NCBI GenBank assembly: GCA_023143455.1
Contig: JAGLHT010000010.1
Location: forward strand, 1 to 63,292
Length of the DNA: 63,292 nt
From: Desulfobacterales bacterium
GTDB taxonomy: Bacteria; Desulfobacterota; Desulfobacteria; Desulfobacterales; Desulfobacteraceae
Direction: 5' to 3'
Below the pieces are notes generated by a model. The model did not search any database. It worked only from the letters and a program-made list of their open reading frames with translations, and had not been told where the DNA came from. Shown here one piece after another: positions 16,461-25,330 of the stretch (within the stretch, counting starts at the first letter, position 1; each line of letters opens with the position of its first letter). The translations under genes were made by a program, and so were the position numbers.

Positions 16461-17007
16461 AAACAAAAACGAAACAACAGGGCATGCACCCCTTTTTAAA
16501 AATTTGCAAGCCGTTCTTGAGCATTTAAAAAAAGCAGGGTTTAAGATTTCACAACCAAAACTTTACAAGAACAGCAAAACGGGACAGATCAGAGTAAATC
16601 CGGACGGAACCGTTTGGGAGTCAGAGGTCAGAGGATATGCCTCAACTCTTAAAAGGGTTGGCGGGAAAATTGATGACTTGAATGATATTCATTCCAGGAG
16701 ATCAGCCAAGGATATTTTGTTGATTGATGAAAAGATTTTAAAAATCAAGTTTGAAAACGAAAAAGAGCAGGGCAAATATATTTTACGCAAGGATTTTGAG
16801 GCGGAGCTTGCTGCCAGGGCTGTTGTTTTTGAGTCTGGCTTCCGGCACCTGTTCAATATGAAAGCAAGAGAATGGATTGCCCTGGTCAACGGTCGGGTTG
16901 AAAAGTCACCAGACCTGTTGCAGCATTTAAACGCAGCCCTGGATGAACAATTAAACTACTATGCAACAACAAGGGTTTATCAGGTAATGTTTGAGGGGGA
17001 CACCTGA
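16447..17007 (+). CDS. Terminase small subunit
   Basis: A 186-residue protein immediately before and overlapping (one base) the large terminase. The N terminus has a helix-turn-helix-like region (LQAVLEHLKKAGFKISQPKL), the middle is charged, and the C-terminal half is helical. This arrangement and position match Nu1-like small terminase subunits that recognise the packaging site. Sequence similarity itself is not obvious to the eye. Confidence 0.65.
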   Translation: MVKDKNKNETTGHAPLFKNLQAVLEHLKKAGFKISQPKLYKNSKTGQIRVNPDGTVWESEVRGYASTLKRVGGKIDDLNDIHSRRSAKDILLIDEKILKIKFENEKEQGKYILRKDFEAELAARAVVFESGFRHLFNMKAREWIALVNGRVEKSPDLLQHLNAALDEQLNYYATTRVYQVMFEGDT

Positions 17008-18956
17008 TGGATCAACTCTTTCAAGAAAAACCACAAACAATTTCAAAACAACCTGGTTGGTGTTCAAACGATATGTGGGCAAACCTTTCAAGGGCAGAGT
17101 TTGAGTTTGTTTTTTCCAGGGCGGAAAAGAAGATCCTCCGGAAAAGAAAACCCATAAAAGTGTCTGAGTGGTCGGAAAAACACAGGATTGTAACCATGTC
17201 CAGGTTGCCAGGCATATGGAAAAACTCAGTTACTCCATATCTTGCCAGCATAATGGATGCCGCTGCCCTGCCATTTGTAAGGGAAATAATTGTTTGTAAA
17301 ACCCCACAGACCGGAGTTTCCGAGGCGGCACACAATTTTATTGGATATTGTATTGACAGAGATCCCGGGCCCGTCCTTTATGTTTACCCTGACGAAAAAA
17401 CAGCCGGAGAGAATTCAAAAGACAGGATCCTGCCAATGATCAAGTCATCCCCCCGCTTAAGAACATATCTGACAGGAACCGAAAAAGATGCCTCCACGTT
17501 AAGAATCAACATGCAGCACATGCCTATTTATTTGGGATGGGGCAGGTCTGTGGCAAGCATTGCAAACAAACCAATAAAAATTGCCATTTCAGACGAAGTT
17601 GACAAGCCCGGTTTTGATCCCGGGAAAAAAGAATCACCTCCGCTGGATCTTATTGATGACCGGCTGATCACTTTCAGGGAAACATCAACACACTGGAAAA
17701 TTTCAACCCCAACTGTTGAGTCCGGTAATATCTGGAGAGAATTAAATGAAAACACTGATGTCATTTTTGACTATCATGTCAAATGTCCACTTTGCAACAA
17801 TGTTCAATTAATGGAGTTTAGGGGCATACATTGGGATGGCGGGTCAAAAGCAGATATAAAAGTAATCAAAAATAAAAAGCTTGCCTGGTATGAGTGCAAT
17901 TTTTGTCCCGGCAAGTGGGATGATGTTTCCAGGGACATGGCAGTCAGGGGCGGAGTGTGGAGAGATCGCCTGACCGGATTGTCAATAGATGCTTATCTTG
18001 AAAGGTTAAGACCCGCAAATATTGGCTTTCATATTCCTTCCTGGATCTCTTATTTTGTATCTTTGTCTGAGGTCGTGGTGGCATTTTTAAAGGGCAATGA
18101 AGATCCGGAAAAACTCCAAAAATTTAAAAACTCATATGAGGGACTCCCCTGGAAAAATATCATAATCAAGCATGATGAGGAGGAGATCCTTGATCATAAA
18201 AATCACTTGCCAGCGGGAGTTGTCCCACAGGATGCGGTTGCTTTGACTTGTGGAATCGATGTCCAAAAGCATGGATTTTGGTTTGTTGTGAGATCCTGGA
18301 CAAGGGACATGTCAAATCACCTGGTCCAGTATGGATTTTTATCAACCTGGAAGGATGTTGAAAACCTGGTTTTTAACACAACCTATCCTGTTGAGGCCAA
18401 GGAAAATGTGCAAATGGGGATCTGGAGAGCTGCCATTGATACTGGTGGGGGAAAAAGTGAAAGTGATGAGTGGACAAAAACAGAGGAAATTTATGAATGG
18501 GTAAGAATCAACAACAGAGACACGGTTTTTGCCATCAAAGGAGCATCAAACCCACAATTAAAAAAAGTTGTCCCCAGGGTGATTGATAAAATGACCAAGG
18601 GCAACCGAGTAATTGAGGGGGGTCTGGTGATATTTTTTCTTGATACTTCTAAATTTAAGGATCTGTATCATTGGCGGCTGGGCAGAAGTCCGGAGGAGAG
18701 TCAGACAACAACCTTAAACTCTGACACAGGGATTGATTATGCAAAGCAGATCCTTGCAGTGCAAAAGCAAACCGACAAACAAAAAAAAGTTGAGTGGGTT
18801 CAGATCCGGCGGGACGATCATCTTTTTGATTGTGAGGTTTATGCCTCTGCTTGTGCTGATCCGGAGTGGAGTCCATCTCTGCAATTTATGGCAAGGCAAG
18901 CTCCAAGCTCAAATCAAAGACGGATAATCTCCCGGGGGATTGATGGAAACAAATAA
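17007..18956 (+). CDS. Terminase large subunit, GpA family
   Basis: A 649-residue DNA packaging motor and nuclease of the lambda GpA family. Family segments are visible: SEWSEKHRIVTMSRLPGIW, the adenine and Walker-like region KTPQTGVSEAAHNFIGYC, VLYVYPDEKTA, and an acidic ISDEVDK Walker B. A zinc-like pair CPLCNN and CNFCPGK follows, then the C-terminal nuclease domain (GIDVQKHGF, AIDTGGG). Full length for the family. It would cut concatemers at cos and fill the head. Confidence 0.93.
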   Translation: MDQLFQEKPQTISKQPGWCSNDMWANLSRAEFEFVFSRAEKKILRKRKPIKVSEWSEKHRIVTMSRLPGIWKNSVTPYLASIMDAAALPFVREIIVCKTPQTGVSEAAHNFIGYCIDRDPGPVLYVYPDEKTAGENSKDRILPMIKSSPRLRTYLTGTEKDASTLRINMQHMPIYLGWGRSVASIANKPIKIAISDEVDKPGFDPGKKESPPLDLIDDRLITFRETSTHWKISTPTVESGNIWRELNENTDVIFDYHVKCPLCNNVQLMEFRGIHWDGGSKADIKVIKNKKLAWYECNFCPGKWDDVSRDMAVRGGVWRDRLTGLSIDAYLERLRPANIGFHIPSWISYFVSLSEVVVAFLKGNEDPEKLQKFKNSYEGLPWKNIIIKHDEEEILDHKNHLPAGVVPQDAVALTCGIDVQKHGFWFVVRSWTRDMSNHLVQYGFLSTWKDVENLVFNTTYPVEAKENVQMGIWRAAIDTGGGKSESDEWTKTEEIYEWVRINNRDTVFAIKGASNPQLKKVVPRVIDKMTKGNRVIEGGLVIFFLDTSKFKDLYHWRLGRSPEESQTTTLNSDTGIDYAKQILAVQKQTDKQKKVEWVQIRRDDHLFDCEVYASACADPEWSPSLQFMARQAPSSNQRRIISRGIDGNK

Positions 18957-19164
18957 ATCAGGATTGCTTGATGGCAAAAAGGAGATTTCTGACTTTTTAA
19001 ACGGAGCGGGAGATTACCGGTTGAAAAAATACCTTGAGGCTGGGATGCCGGTTTTGATTGAGGATGGCCGCTGGCTTGCTCACAAACAAAATATTGAGGA
19101 TTTTTTCAAATATTATACCAAGGTGAAAGTTGACGAATTGCCTTTATTAAATGAAAAGGATTGA
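18943..19164 (+). CDS. Small putative DNA-binding protein
   Basis: A 73-residue protein whose order of helices and a short wing (YRLKKYLEAGMPVLIEDGRW, then AHKQNIEDFF) resembles small MerR/excisionase or Nu1-type winged-helix domains. GGGGGATT precedes the ATG. It lies just after terL, so it could be an excisionase or a packaging accessory; both are inference. Confidence 0.45.
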   Translation: METNKSGLLDGKKEISDFLNGAGDYRLKKYLEAGMPVLIEDGRWLAHKQNIEDFFKYYTKVKVDELPLLNEKD

Positions 19165-19226
19165 AAAATGGAAAAAAATTCAGGTTGTAATAAAAAATTA
19201 GAGCCAGGGAGTAAATGGCCATTGGG

Positions 19227-19709
19227 TTATTCGGTGTCTATATTGTTTGGGGGGGGAGCAACTTCTTTTGTTTTATTATTATTCTTTGGTTTTTTTCGCC
19301 CTAAAATAAAAGCCGAAACTAAACCGACAACACCACTTGTTCCGATCAGAGATCCGGTGATTTGTGAACCGTTCATAGCGGTATAACTCCCACCAAAGAT
19401 TGCTGCCAATCCAATAATAAGACCACAAAATTGTCCTATCCTTGCTTCAATGACTTCATCCCTGTTGAGTTTGATATTTGCATCTAAGAATTTTTTATCC
19501 ATTTCATGTCTATGATTGGATTCGTTTTCTGCTAATGTCACAATTCTATCAGCAAAGCCTTTTTGAATATTATTGTATTGTGCTAAAGTTGAAGGGGGCG
19601 GTAGGGGACCTTCAAATTGTTGAGCAACGATGTGCTCCTCTACAGTCATGTTATTATTCTCAGATTGATTTTGTTTTACAGGGAGTCTTTTTTTTTTACT
19701 TTTTACCAT
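19227..19709 (-). CDS. DUF2335 predicted membrane protein
   Basis: A 160-residue protein on the opposite strand to the surrounding late genes. It has the DUF2335 pattern: FEGPLPPPSTLAQYNNIQKG, FADRIVTLAE, an HR-containing charged stretch, then two hydrophobic segments (GLIIGLAAIFGGSYTAM and LIGTSGVVGLVSAFILG). Such proteins are widespread in prophages with unknown function. Its start overlaps the end of a smaller leftward gene by 14 bases, and both have a promoter candidate upstream, so they form an independent accessory unit expressed separately from virion genes. Confidence 0.75.
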   Translation of the reverse strand: MVKSKKKRLPVKQNQSENNNMTVEEHIVAQQFEGPLPPPSTLAQYNNIQKGFADRIVTLAENESNHRHEMDKKFLDANIKLNRDEVIEARIGQFCGLIIGLAAIFGGSYTAMNGSQITGSLIGTSGVVGLVSAFILGRKKPKNNNKTKEVAPPPNNIDTE

Positions 19710-19890
19710 TGTTCACCGTAGCGATGACTCTTCTAAAAGAATTACCAACCCTATACCAATCATCTCTTAGATATTGTGAGTCAGTTTTTTGAGGGGAACG
19801 TCTTTTAATGACATATCGACCCCGGGTCGGGAAAATATTTATTACTGAGCCGATGCCTCTTATAGTATTTCTGCTAATTATCTTCATCAT
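19696..19890 (-). CDS. Small basic protein paired with DUF2335
   Basis: A 64-residue basic protein (starts MMKIISRNTIRGIGSVINIF; contains DDWYRVGNSFRRVI) on the leftward strand just before the DUF2335 gene and overlapping it by 14 bases. Similar small proteins commonly precede DUF2335 genes (recalled pattern, not checked). No clear ribosome-binding site was found. Confidence 0.5.
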   Translation of the reverse strand: MMKIISRNTIRGIGSVINIFPTRGRYVIKRRSPQKTDSQYLRDDWYRVGNSFRRVIATVNNGKK

Positions 19891-19934
19891 GGTTGTAGAA
19901 TATATTTTCAGCTTTAAAATGTCAATAATATTTT

Positions 19935-19963
19935 TTTTTACATGGAAGTAAAAACCATGTCAA
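19935..19963 (-). promoter_or_regulatory. Leftward promoter with overlapping operator palindrome
   Basis: On the minus strand, TTGACA (plus 19958-19963) and TAAAAA (plus 19935-19940) are separated by exactly 17 bases. ACATGG (19940-19945) and CCATGT (19955-19960) form an inverted repeat inside the spacer. This would drive the DUF2335 pair and let a repressor block it. Confidence 0.5.
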
Positions 19964-19973
19964 GAACTTTAAC

Positions 19974-20017
19974 ACCCAAATAAGACCCAAATAAGACCCA
20001 AATAAGACCCAAATAAG
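19974..20017. repeat. Four perfect 11-bp tandem repeats
   Basis: ACCCAAATAAG is repeated four times without change (19974, 19985, 19996, 20007). The period equals about one helical turn, so a bound protein would meet the same face each time. It lies between the leftward accessory promoter and the rightward head genes; a TATAAT at 20050-20055 follows but its -35 (TTGATT, spacer 19) is weak. Confidence 0.8.
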
Positions 20018-20144
20018 GCGTGTTTTGATTTTTTGTTAAAAACCCGGTGTATAATTTTCTTAATTTTAGATGAATGAAGAAAAAGGGCATAAATGACAAA
20101 AATAATGAGCGATTTTATGAAACTTTAAATCAAAGGGATTATTT

Positions 20145-20363
20145 ATGGCAGGGATTACTTTGGAGGTTGCAGAGGCAAAGCTTGAATTGTGGCTCACAGC
20201 AGAGGGAAAAGTTGCAAATGGCCAGTCATATTCAATCAACAACCGCAGTTTAACCAGGGCTGACCTAAAAGAAATCAGGGCAACCATTGACTATTGGGAC
20301 GGTAAGGTCAACAAATTGCAGCGTGGCGGAGGCATCCGGATCACCGGCGGGACTCCACTATGA
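20145..20363 (+). CDS. gpW-like head-tail joining protein
   Basis: A 72-residue protein with the gpW/DUF6148 look: an N-terminal helix (LEVAEAKLELWLTAEGKVAN), a short strand pair containing QSYSINNRSLTRADL, and a second helix (LKEIRATIDYWDGKVNKL) with a glycine-rich tail. It directly precedes and overlaps the portal gene, as gpW does in lambda-like phages. It would stop DNA leakage from filled heads and allow tail attachment. Confidence 0.7.
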   Translation: MAGITLEVAEAKLELWLTAEGKVANGQSYSINNRSLTRADLKEIRATIDYWDGKVNKLQRGGGIRITGGTPL

Positions 20364-21949
20364 AAAAAAAATCAGCAGTTAAACAAACAGAATCCAGAGA
20401 AAATTTTATTGACAAAAGCATTGCATTTTTTTCTCCTGGTCTTGCAGAAAAGAGATTGAGGGCAAGATTGTCCATGGAGTTTTTAAACTCTTACACCGGG
20501 GCAAGTAAAAAAAGGCGGAGCTTAAAACAATGGCGGACATTTGACAATGATGCTGACTCTGATATCTTGCCGGATCTGCCAACCTTGCGCGAACGATGCA
20601 GGGATTTATCCAGAAACAATCCCCTTGCCAGCGGGGCAATGAAACTAAAAGTGACTCATGTTGTCGGAACAGGCTTGAGGTTGCAGTCCAAGATTGACCG
20701 GACAGTGTTAAATCTTTCTGATGATCAGGCAGATCTCCTGGAAGCAAAAATTCAGCGTGAATGGAAATTATTTTTTGATTCAAAGGACTGTGATATTGCA
20801 AGAACATTGACCGGCACAGAAATCACAAGGAATGCTTATAGGCAAGCCAAGGAAAATGGCGATGCCCTTGCAATTCTGCCCAGGAGAAAAGTCCGGGGGT
20901 GTGCTTATGATTTAAAGGTTCAGCTAATTGAAGCCGACCGGCTATGCAATAAAGATGATGTTGATGACACAGACCTATTGGCCGGTGGTATTGAAAAAGA
21001 CTCAGCCGGAGCTCCGATAAATTATCATTTTTTGAAAAAACATCCCGGGGCCCGTTATAGTTTTGCAAACAATGAATGGCAGGTTGTCAAGGCTTTTGGC
21101 ACAAAAACCGGCCTTAGAAATGTAATACACCTATTTAATCCAACACGACCAGGACAGTCCAGGGGTGTTCCGGATCTGGCTCCGGTTATTGAACTTTTTA
21201 AGCAACTGGGCAGGTATTCAGAGGCTGAGATCATGGCGGCTGTTGTGTCTGGTAACTTTACAGTTTTTATTGAGAAGGAAGCCGGAGCAGCGGGAAATAG
21301 GCAAGGTTTTGGATATTCAAATCATGGCGATGAATCCGGTCAAAAATTAAATGATAAGGATTATAAGCTTGGCAACGGCTTGATTGTTGAGCTGGGCAGT
21401 GGCGAAAAAATTCACGACTCAAACCCGGGCAGACCAAACCCAAACTTTGATAATTTTGTTAAGTCAGTTTTGAGACAATTGGGCGTTGGCGTTGAGGTTC
21501 CTTTTGAGATCCTAATGAAACATTATATATCAAGCTATACAGCAGCAAGGGCAGCCTGGCTTGATTTCTGGAAATATGTTCTTTCAGAAAGAAAACTACT
21601 CACAGACAATTTTCTTCGGCCAATTTTTGAAACTTTTATGTGGGAGGCAATTTCCATGGGTCGGATCCACGCACCTGGTTTTTTCTTAGATCCTACCATC
21701 AAGGCCGCATATTTGGGAGCAGATTTTGTTGGACCATCCCAGGGACAGATCAATGAACTGGTTGAGGTTAATGCAGCAGGAAAACGGCTGGAGCTTAAAC
21801 TTACAACTCTTGAGCAGGAAACCGCTGCCCTAAACGGTAACGATTGGGAACAAAACAACGTCCAGCAAATCAAAGAAAAAAAGAAACAAATTGCTGGTGG
21901 GTTGATTGCAGATGACGATGGGAAAAACCCTAATAACCAAGGAGGATGA
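20360..21949 (+). CDS. Portal protein, lambda GpB family
   Basis: A 529-residue portal. Family segments: RRSLKQWRTFDNDADSDILP, LRERCRDLSRNNPLASGAM, THVVGTGLRLQ, QVVKAFGTKTGLRNVIHLFN and the SYTAARAAWLDFWKY stem-like helix. It would form the dodecameric DNA channel at one capsid vertex and dock the terminase. It overlaps gpW by four bases. Full length. Confidence 0.9.
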   Translation: MKKKSAVKQTESRENFIDKSIAFFSPGLAEKRLRARLSMEFLNSYTGASKKRRSLKQWRTFDNDADSDILPDLPTLRERCRDLSRNNPLASGAMKLKVTHVVGTGLRLQSKIDRTVLNLSDDQADLLEAKIQREWKLFFDSKDCDIARTLTGTEITRNAYRQAKENGDALAILPRRKVRGCAYDLKVQLIEADRLCNKDDVDDTDLLAGGIEKDSAGAPINYHFLKKHPGARYSFANNEWQVVKAFGTKTGLRNVIHLFNPTRPGQSRGVPDLAPVIELFKQLGRYSEAEIMAAVVSGNFTVFIEKEAGAAGNRQGFGYSNHGDESGQKLNDKDYKLGNGLIVELGSGEKIHDSNPGRPNPNFDNFVKSVLRQLGVGVEVPFEILMKHYISSYTAARAAWLDFWKYVLSERKLLTDNFLRPIFETFMWEAISMGRIHAPGFFLDPTIKAAYLGADFVGPSQGQINELVEVNAAGKRLELKLTTLEQETAALNGNDWEQNNVQQIKEKKKQIAGGLIADDDGKNPNNQGG

Positions 21950-21954
21950 CAAAG

Positions 21955-23037
21955 ATGAATAAAAATATTGCTTTAAAAGATGCCAAATGCACGGGAGTTG
22001 AATTGCTTGCACCTGTTTTGATGACTCTTGCCGAGGATGACCAGGGACAGAAAGCCGGAAATGGTTTTAAAATCGAGGCATACACCGGAGAGGTTGTTGA
22101 CAGGTGGTTTGGCAAGCTTGTTGTTGATATGTCCGGGATGATGGCGGCTGCACAGCTTCCAATTTTCCGTGACCATGATAGGGGGCAGATTGTTGGGTTT
22201 TCAGAAAAATCATGGATTGAGAACTCCTTTTTTGTTGAGGGGTTGTTTTCCAATGTGACAGACACGGCAAAAGATGTGAAGGGATTGGCTGATGAGGGAT
22301 TTCCATGGCAGGCAAGCATAGGGGTTAAGCCTGGAAAGGTTTTGTCCCTGGAAGAAGAAAAAGACTCAATGGAGGTAAATGGCAACGTGATACATGGACC
22401 GGCGGAGGTCTGGCTTGAGTCCACGGTACACGAGGTGTCTTTTGTGCCCCTTGGAGCAGATGGAAACACAAATGTATCAAGGTTTTCAAAATTTGAAGAA
22501 GTTGCACAAGAACATGGCGGGGTGTCATTGAGTGCATTAAATAAACCTAAAAAAGGTGATGAAATGGAATTTACAATCGAATTATTGACAGACAAGGCAC
22601 CTGAGCTTTTGAAAAAAATTCAGGCAGATGCAACAGATGAAGGGAAAAAAGCTGGGGCAGCGGCAGAGTGTTTGCGTATCCAGGAGGTTGCCGGTCAACT
22701 AATGCCAGGTCACAGATCATTGATTGAAAAATTGATGTTTGATGGCAAAACTACTGCCGGAGAGGCTGCGATTGCAGTTTTACAAGCTGAAAAATCAATC
22801 ACTGGGCAAAAGGCAGGGGATCTTAATGATGATGCTGTTGAGGAGCTTGAAAATGGAACCATCATAGATCCAAAACCGGCTGTCAAGAAAACCGGCCCAG
22901 CAACACTTACCGGCTGTCAGGCAGAGTTTGATGCAGATCCGGAACTTGTTGAGGAGTTTGGTGATATTGACACTTATTTTGCTTTTAGAAAAGCAGATCA
23001 GGATGGCAGGGTGAGGGTTTTGGGGGAAAAAGATTAA
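21955..23037 (+). CDS. Prohead protease with C-terminal scaffold region
   Basis: A 360-residue protein. Residues about 30-180 resemble HK97-type prohead proteases: FRDHDRGQIVGF with candidate catalytic His74, the WQASIG segment with Ser121, and the closing STVHEVSFVPLGAD. The remaining 180 residues are helical, Glu/Lys/Ala rich and likely act as the scaffold, as in fused protease-scaffold genes. An ATG at 21946 sits too close to GGAGG (21941-21945); ATG 21955 has ideal nine-base spacing. Confidence 0.75.
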   Translation: MNKNIALKDAKCTGVELLAPVLMTLAEDDQGQKAGNGFKIEAYTGEVVDRWFGKLVVDMSGMMAAAQLPIFRDHDRGQIVGFSEKSWIENSFFVEGLFSNVTDTAKDVKGLADEGFPWQASIGVKPGKVLSLEEEKDSMEVNGNVIHGPAEVWLESTVHEVSFVPLGADGNTNVSRFSKFEEVAQEHGGVSLSALNKPKKGDEMEFTIELLTDKAPELLKKIQADATDEGKKAGAAAECLRIQEVAGQLMPGHRSLIEKLMFDGKTTAGEAAIAVLQAEKSITGQKAGDLNDDAVEELENGTIIDPKPAVKKTGPATLTGCQAEFDADPELVEEFGDIDTYFAFRKADQDGRVRVLGEKD

Positions 23038-23089
23038 TTTTAAAAAAAGATATTTTTTTATTAATAAATAAAAACAGGGAGTTAAAAAC

Positions 23090-23851
23090 ATGACAACTTT
23101 GGCATTAAACACTCCAAGGGATTTTGAACTTGGGGACAGAAATGAATATCCAATGATTGCAGCTGATAAAATTTTTGAGGGCGCACTTATTGGTGTGGGG
23201 ATTGGGACTGGTCATGCCAGACCCTTGACAAGCGTTGATCTTTTTGGCGGGATTGCAGAGGAGGAGGCAGACAACTCGGCTGGAGCTGCCGCCGCAATCA
23301 ATGTCCGAACAAGAAAAAAAGGAGCTGTGTTGCTCCCAGTTTCCGGTGCTGCAATAACAGACTTTGGCAAGCCTGTATATGCAACAGATGACAATGCGTT
23401 TTCATTTGTGAAAACAGGCGGTGTTTTTGTTGGATTTGTGCGGCGATGGGTGTCATCCGGATATGTAATTGTTGAATTTGACATTGACAATTTTGTTGAT
23501 CCACATGAGGGGCTTGTTGCAGAGAGTGTTGCAGCGGCAAAGACTCTTGATGCCCAGGACACGGCAAAGGTTTTTTTTGTCACGGCCGATGCCGGAGTGA
23601 TCACATTGCCAGCGGTTGAGGGCATGAAGTGCCGCATTGTAAATGCTGGACCATTTGGAACCGTCCTTGTGACAGTCAGTCCAAATGTAAACGATGGCAT
23701 CAAGGGTCGTGATTTGTCAGCAGTTGATGACAAGGATCTGCTTAATACCAAGGCCACTGCATGCAGGGGCGATTATGTTGATATTGAGTATGGCGATGCA
23801 ACGGGTTGGGCAGTTACGAAAATGGTTGGGACCTGGGCAAAAGAGGCGTAA
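23090..23851 (+). CDS. Capsid decoration-like protein
   Basis: A 253-residue protein. The N-terminal 140 residues (GALIGVG, GKPVYATDD, FVGFVRRWVSSGYVIVEFD) resemble DUF2190/head-decoration proteins that stabilise capsids. The C-terminal 110 residues (FFVTADAGVITLPAVEGMKC onward) form a separate beta-rich domain typical of surface-exposed virion parts. It lies between protease and major capsid genes, the usual place for a decoration gene. Confidence 0.7.
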   Translation: MTTLALNTPRDFELGDRNEYPMIAADKIFEGALIGVGIGTGHARPLTSVDLFGGIAEEEADNSAGAAAAINVRTRKKGAVLLPVSGAAITDFGKPVYATDDNAFSFVKTGGVFVGFVRRWVSSGYVIVEFDIDNFVDPHEGLVAESVAAAKTLDAQDTAKVFFVTADAGVITLPAVEGMKCRIVNAGPFGTVLVTVSPNVNDGIKGRDLSAVDDKDLLNTKATACRGDYVDIEYGDATGWAVTKMVGTWAKEA

Positions 23852-23919
23852 GACCCTAAAACCAGGTAAATTTTATATTTAAAACAATTATTAATTATAA
23901 ATTATACAGGAGTTAAAAA

Positions 23920-24864
23920 ATGAAATTAATATCACAGAGGGGTGTCATTGGCACTTTCTACAAAGCACTTACGGCTGCCCTTGGGGCGATTTGGGTTAAT
24001 GACCTTTCAAACTATTTTGAATCTGACCAGGATATTGAAACATATGCCTGGTTGGGTCAAAGTCCCACCATGCGGGAGTGGGCTGGTGGTAGAAATGCCA
24101 AGGGGTTGAAAGAAAACGGCATTGAAGTCAAAAACCTGCATTTTGAATCAACAATTGATATTTTGCTTAAACACCTGAGACGGGACAAGACCGGTCAAGC
24201 GATGGTCAGGATCAAAGAACTTGCAAAGCGGGCAAATACTCACTGGGCAAGCCTTTTATCAACCCTTATCCTGGGCGGAGCCACGGGGCTTTGCTATGAT
24301 GGCCAGTATTATTTTGATACTGATCACGAAGAAGGAAAAAGCGGTGCTCAGTCCAATAGTCTGACAATTGATATTTCTGCCTTGCCAGTAATAAATGCCG
24401 GTTCAATAACAGCTCCGTCTGTTGAGGAGATGCAACTTTGCATCATTCAGGCAATTGGTGCAATTATTGGCTTTTTAGATGATCAGGGTGAGCCAATGAA
24501 TGAGGATGCAACAAAATTCACCGTCATGGTTCCCGTTTCTTTGATGTTTGCTGCAAAAACAGCAATCAAAACAATTGGCCAGGTTGCAGCATCACAAACA
24601 GCACTGGATGCCTTTGATGACTTTGAAATCAAAGTTGCTGTAAATCCAAGACTTAGTTCCTGGACCACTCAATTTGGTGTGTTCAGAACTGACAGCAATG
24701 TCAAGAGTTTTATCCGTCAAGAGGAAACATTGCCAGAGCTTAAGATCAAGGATGAAACATCAGAGTATGCCTTTGATAATGATGCCTGTGAGTATGGCAT
24801 TGATGCCTGGAGGAATGTTGCATATGGATACTGGCAAAACGCTTGCCTGGTTACCATGGGATAG
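23920..24864 (+). CDS. Major capsid protein, Mu gpT-like
   Basis: A 314-residue HK97-fold protein matching the Mu major head subunit (gpT) family: the opening TFYKALTAALGAIWVN, the LGQSPTMREWAGGR segment, a YDGQYYFDTDH motif and a TVMVPVSL strand. Mu-type capsids usually accompany Mu-type portals, so pairing with a lambda-type terminase and portal is a mosaic arrangement. GGAGTTAAAA precedes the ATG. Confidence 0.83.
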   Translation: MKLISQRGVIGTFYKALTAALGAIWVNDLSNYFESDQDIETYAWLGQSPTMREWAGGRNAKGLKENGIEVKNLHFESTIDILLKHLRRDKTGQAMVRIKELAKRANTHWASLLSTLILGGATGLCYDGQYYFDTDHEEGKSGAQSNSLTIDISALPVINAGSITAPSVEEMQLCIIQAIGAIIGFLDDQGEPMNEDATKFTVMVPVSLMFAAKTAIKTIGQVAASQTALDAFDDFEIKVAVNPRLSSWTTQFGVFRTDSNVKSFIRQEETLPELKIKDETSEYAFDNDACEYGIDAWRNVAYGYWQNACLVTMG

Positions 24865-24940
24865 AATCTGGCTAATTTTAAAAAGCTGGATGTTATGGAA
24901 ACATAAAATCTGGCTTGTACCCTTTAAGGAGTTAGATATC

Positions 24941-25327
24941 ATGCAAACGAACATCAAGGAATTTGTGACCACAGGGATCATCAGGCTGGGCGCAGGATTA
25001 ATCAAGTTGGATAAAAAGCAGGCCGCTGGTCGGCTTGGCAAGCTTAAAAATATAAAAAATGATCTTTATGAGATTACTGGTCATGTTGAGTTTAAGGCTG
25101 GGGAGGTCATCAGTCTTGATCCGGACAAAGCAACTCTTGCAAGACTTGAATTGTCAGAAAAGGGTCTTGCCCAGGAGAAAGCTGAAAAAGAGGCAGAGAG
25201 GGGGACCCTGGAGGCGAAGATCAGAAAGGAACTGGAGGCGGAAATTGAGGCAGCGGAAAAAGCTCAAGCCGAGGCTGATGCAAAAGCCAAGGCTGATGCT
25301 GGTGCAAAAAAAGACAAAAAGGAGTAA
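24941..25327 (+). CDS. Head-region protein with coiled-coil tail
   Basis: A 128-residue protein. Residues 1-60 form a compact domain containing LKNIKNDLYEITGHVEFKAG; the rest is an Ala/Glu/Lys-rich coiled coil ending in a lysine-rich tail. AAGGAG stands nine bases before ATG 24941, while the frame's 5' extension overlaps the capsid gene out of phase and is not translated. Position after the capsid suggests a head-completion role; no family recognised. Confidence 0.55.
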   Translation: MQTNIKEFVTTGIIRLGAGLIKLDKKQAAGRLGKLKNIKNDLYEITGHVEFKAGEVISLDPDKATLARLELSEKGLAQEKAEKEAERGTLEAKIRKELEAEIEAAEKAQAEADAKAKADAGAKKDKKE

Positions 25328-25330
25328 ACC

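Noticed and set aside
19168-19386. 72-residue rightward ORF
   Set aside because: Overlaps the well-supported leftward DUF2335 gene in an antisense frame; the hydrophobic segment mirrors the DUF2335 coding strand.
24674-24940. 5' extension of the coiled-coil head protein into the capsid gene
   Set aside because: Out-of-frame with the capsid coding sequence; ATG 24941 has a strong RBS.
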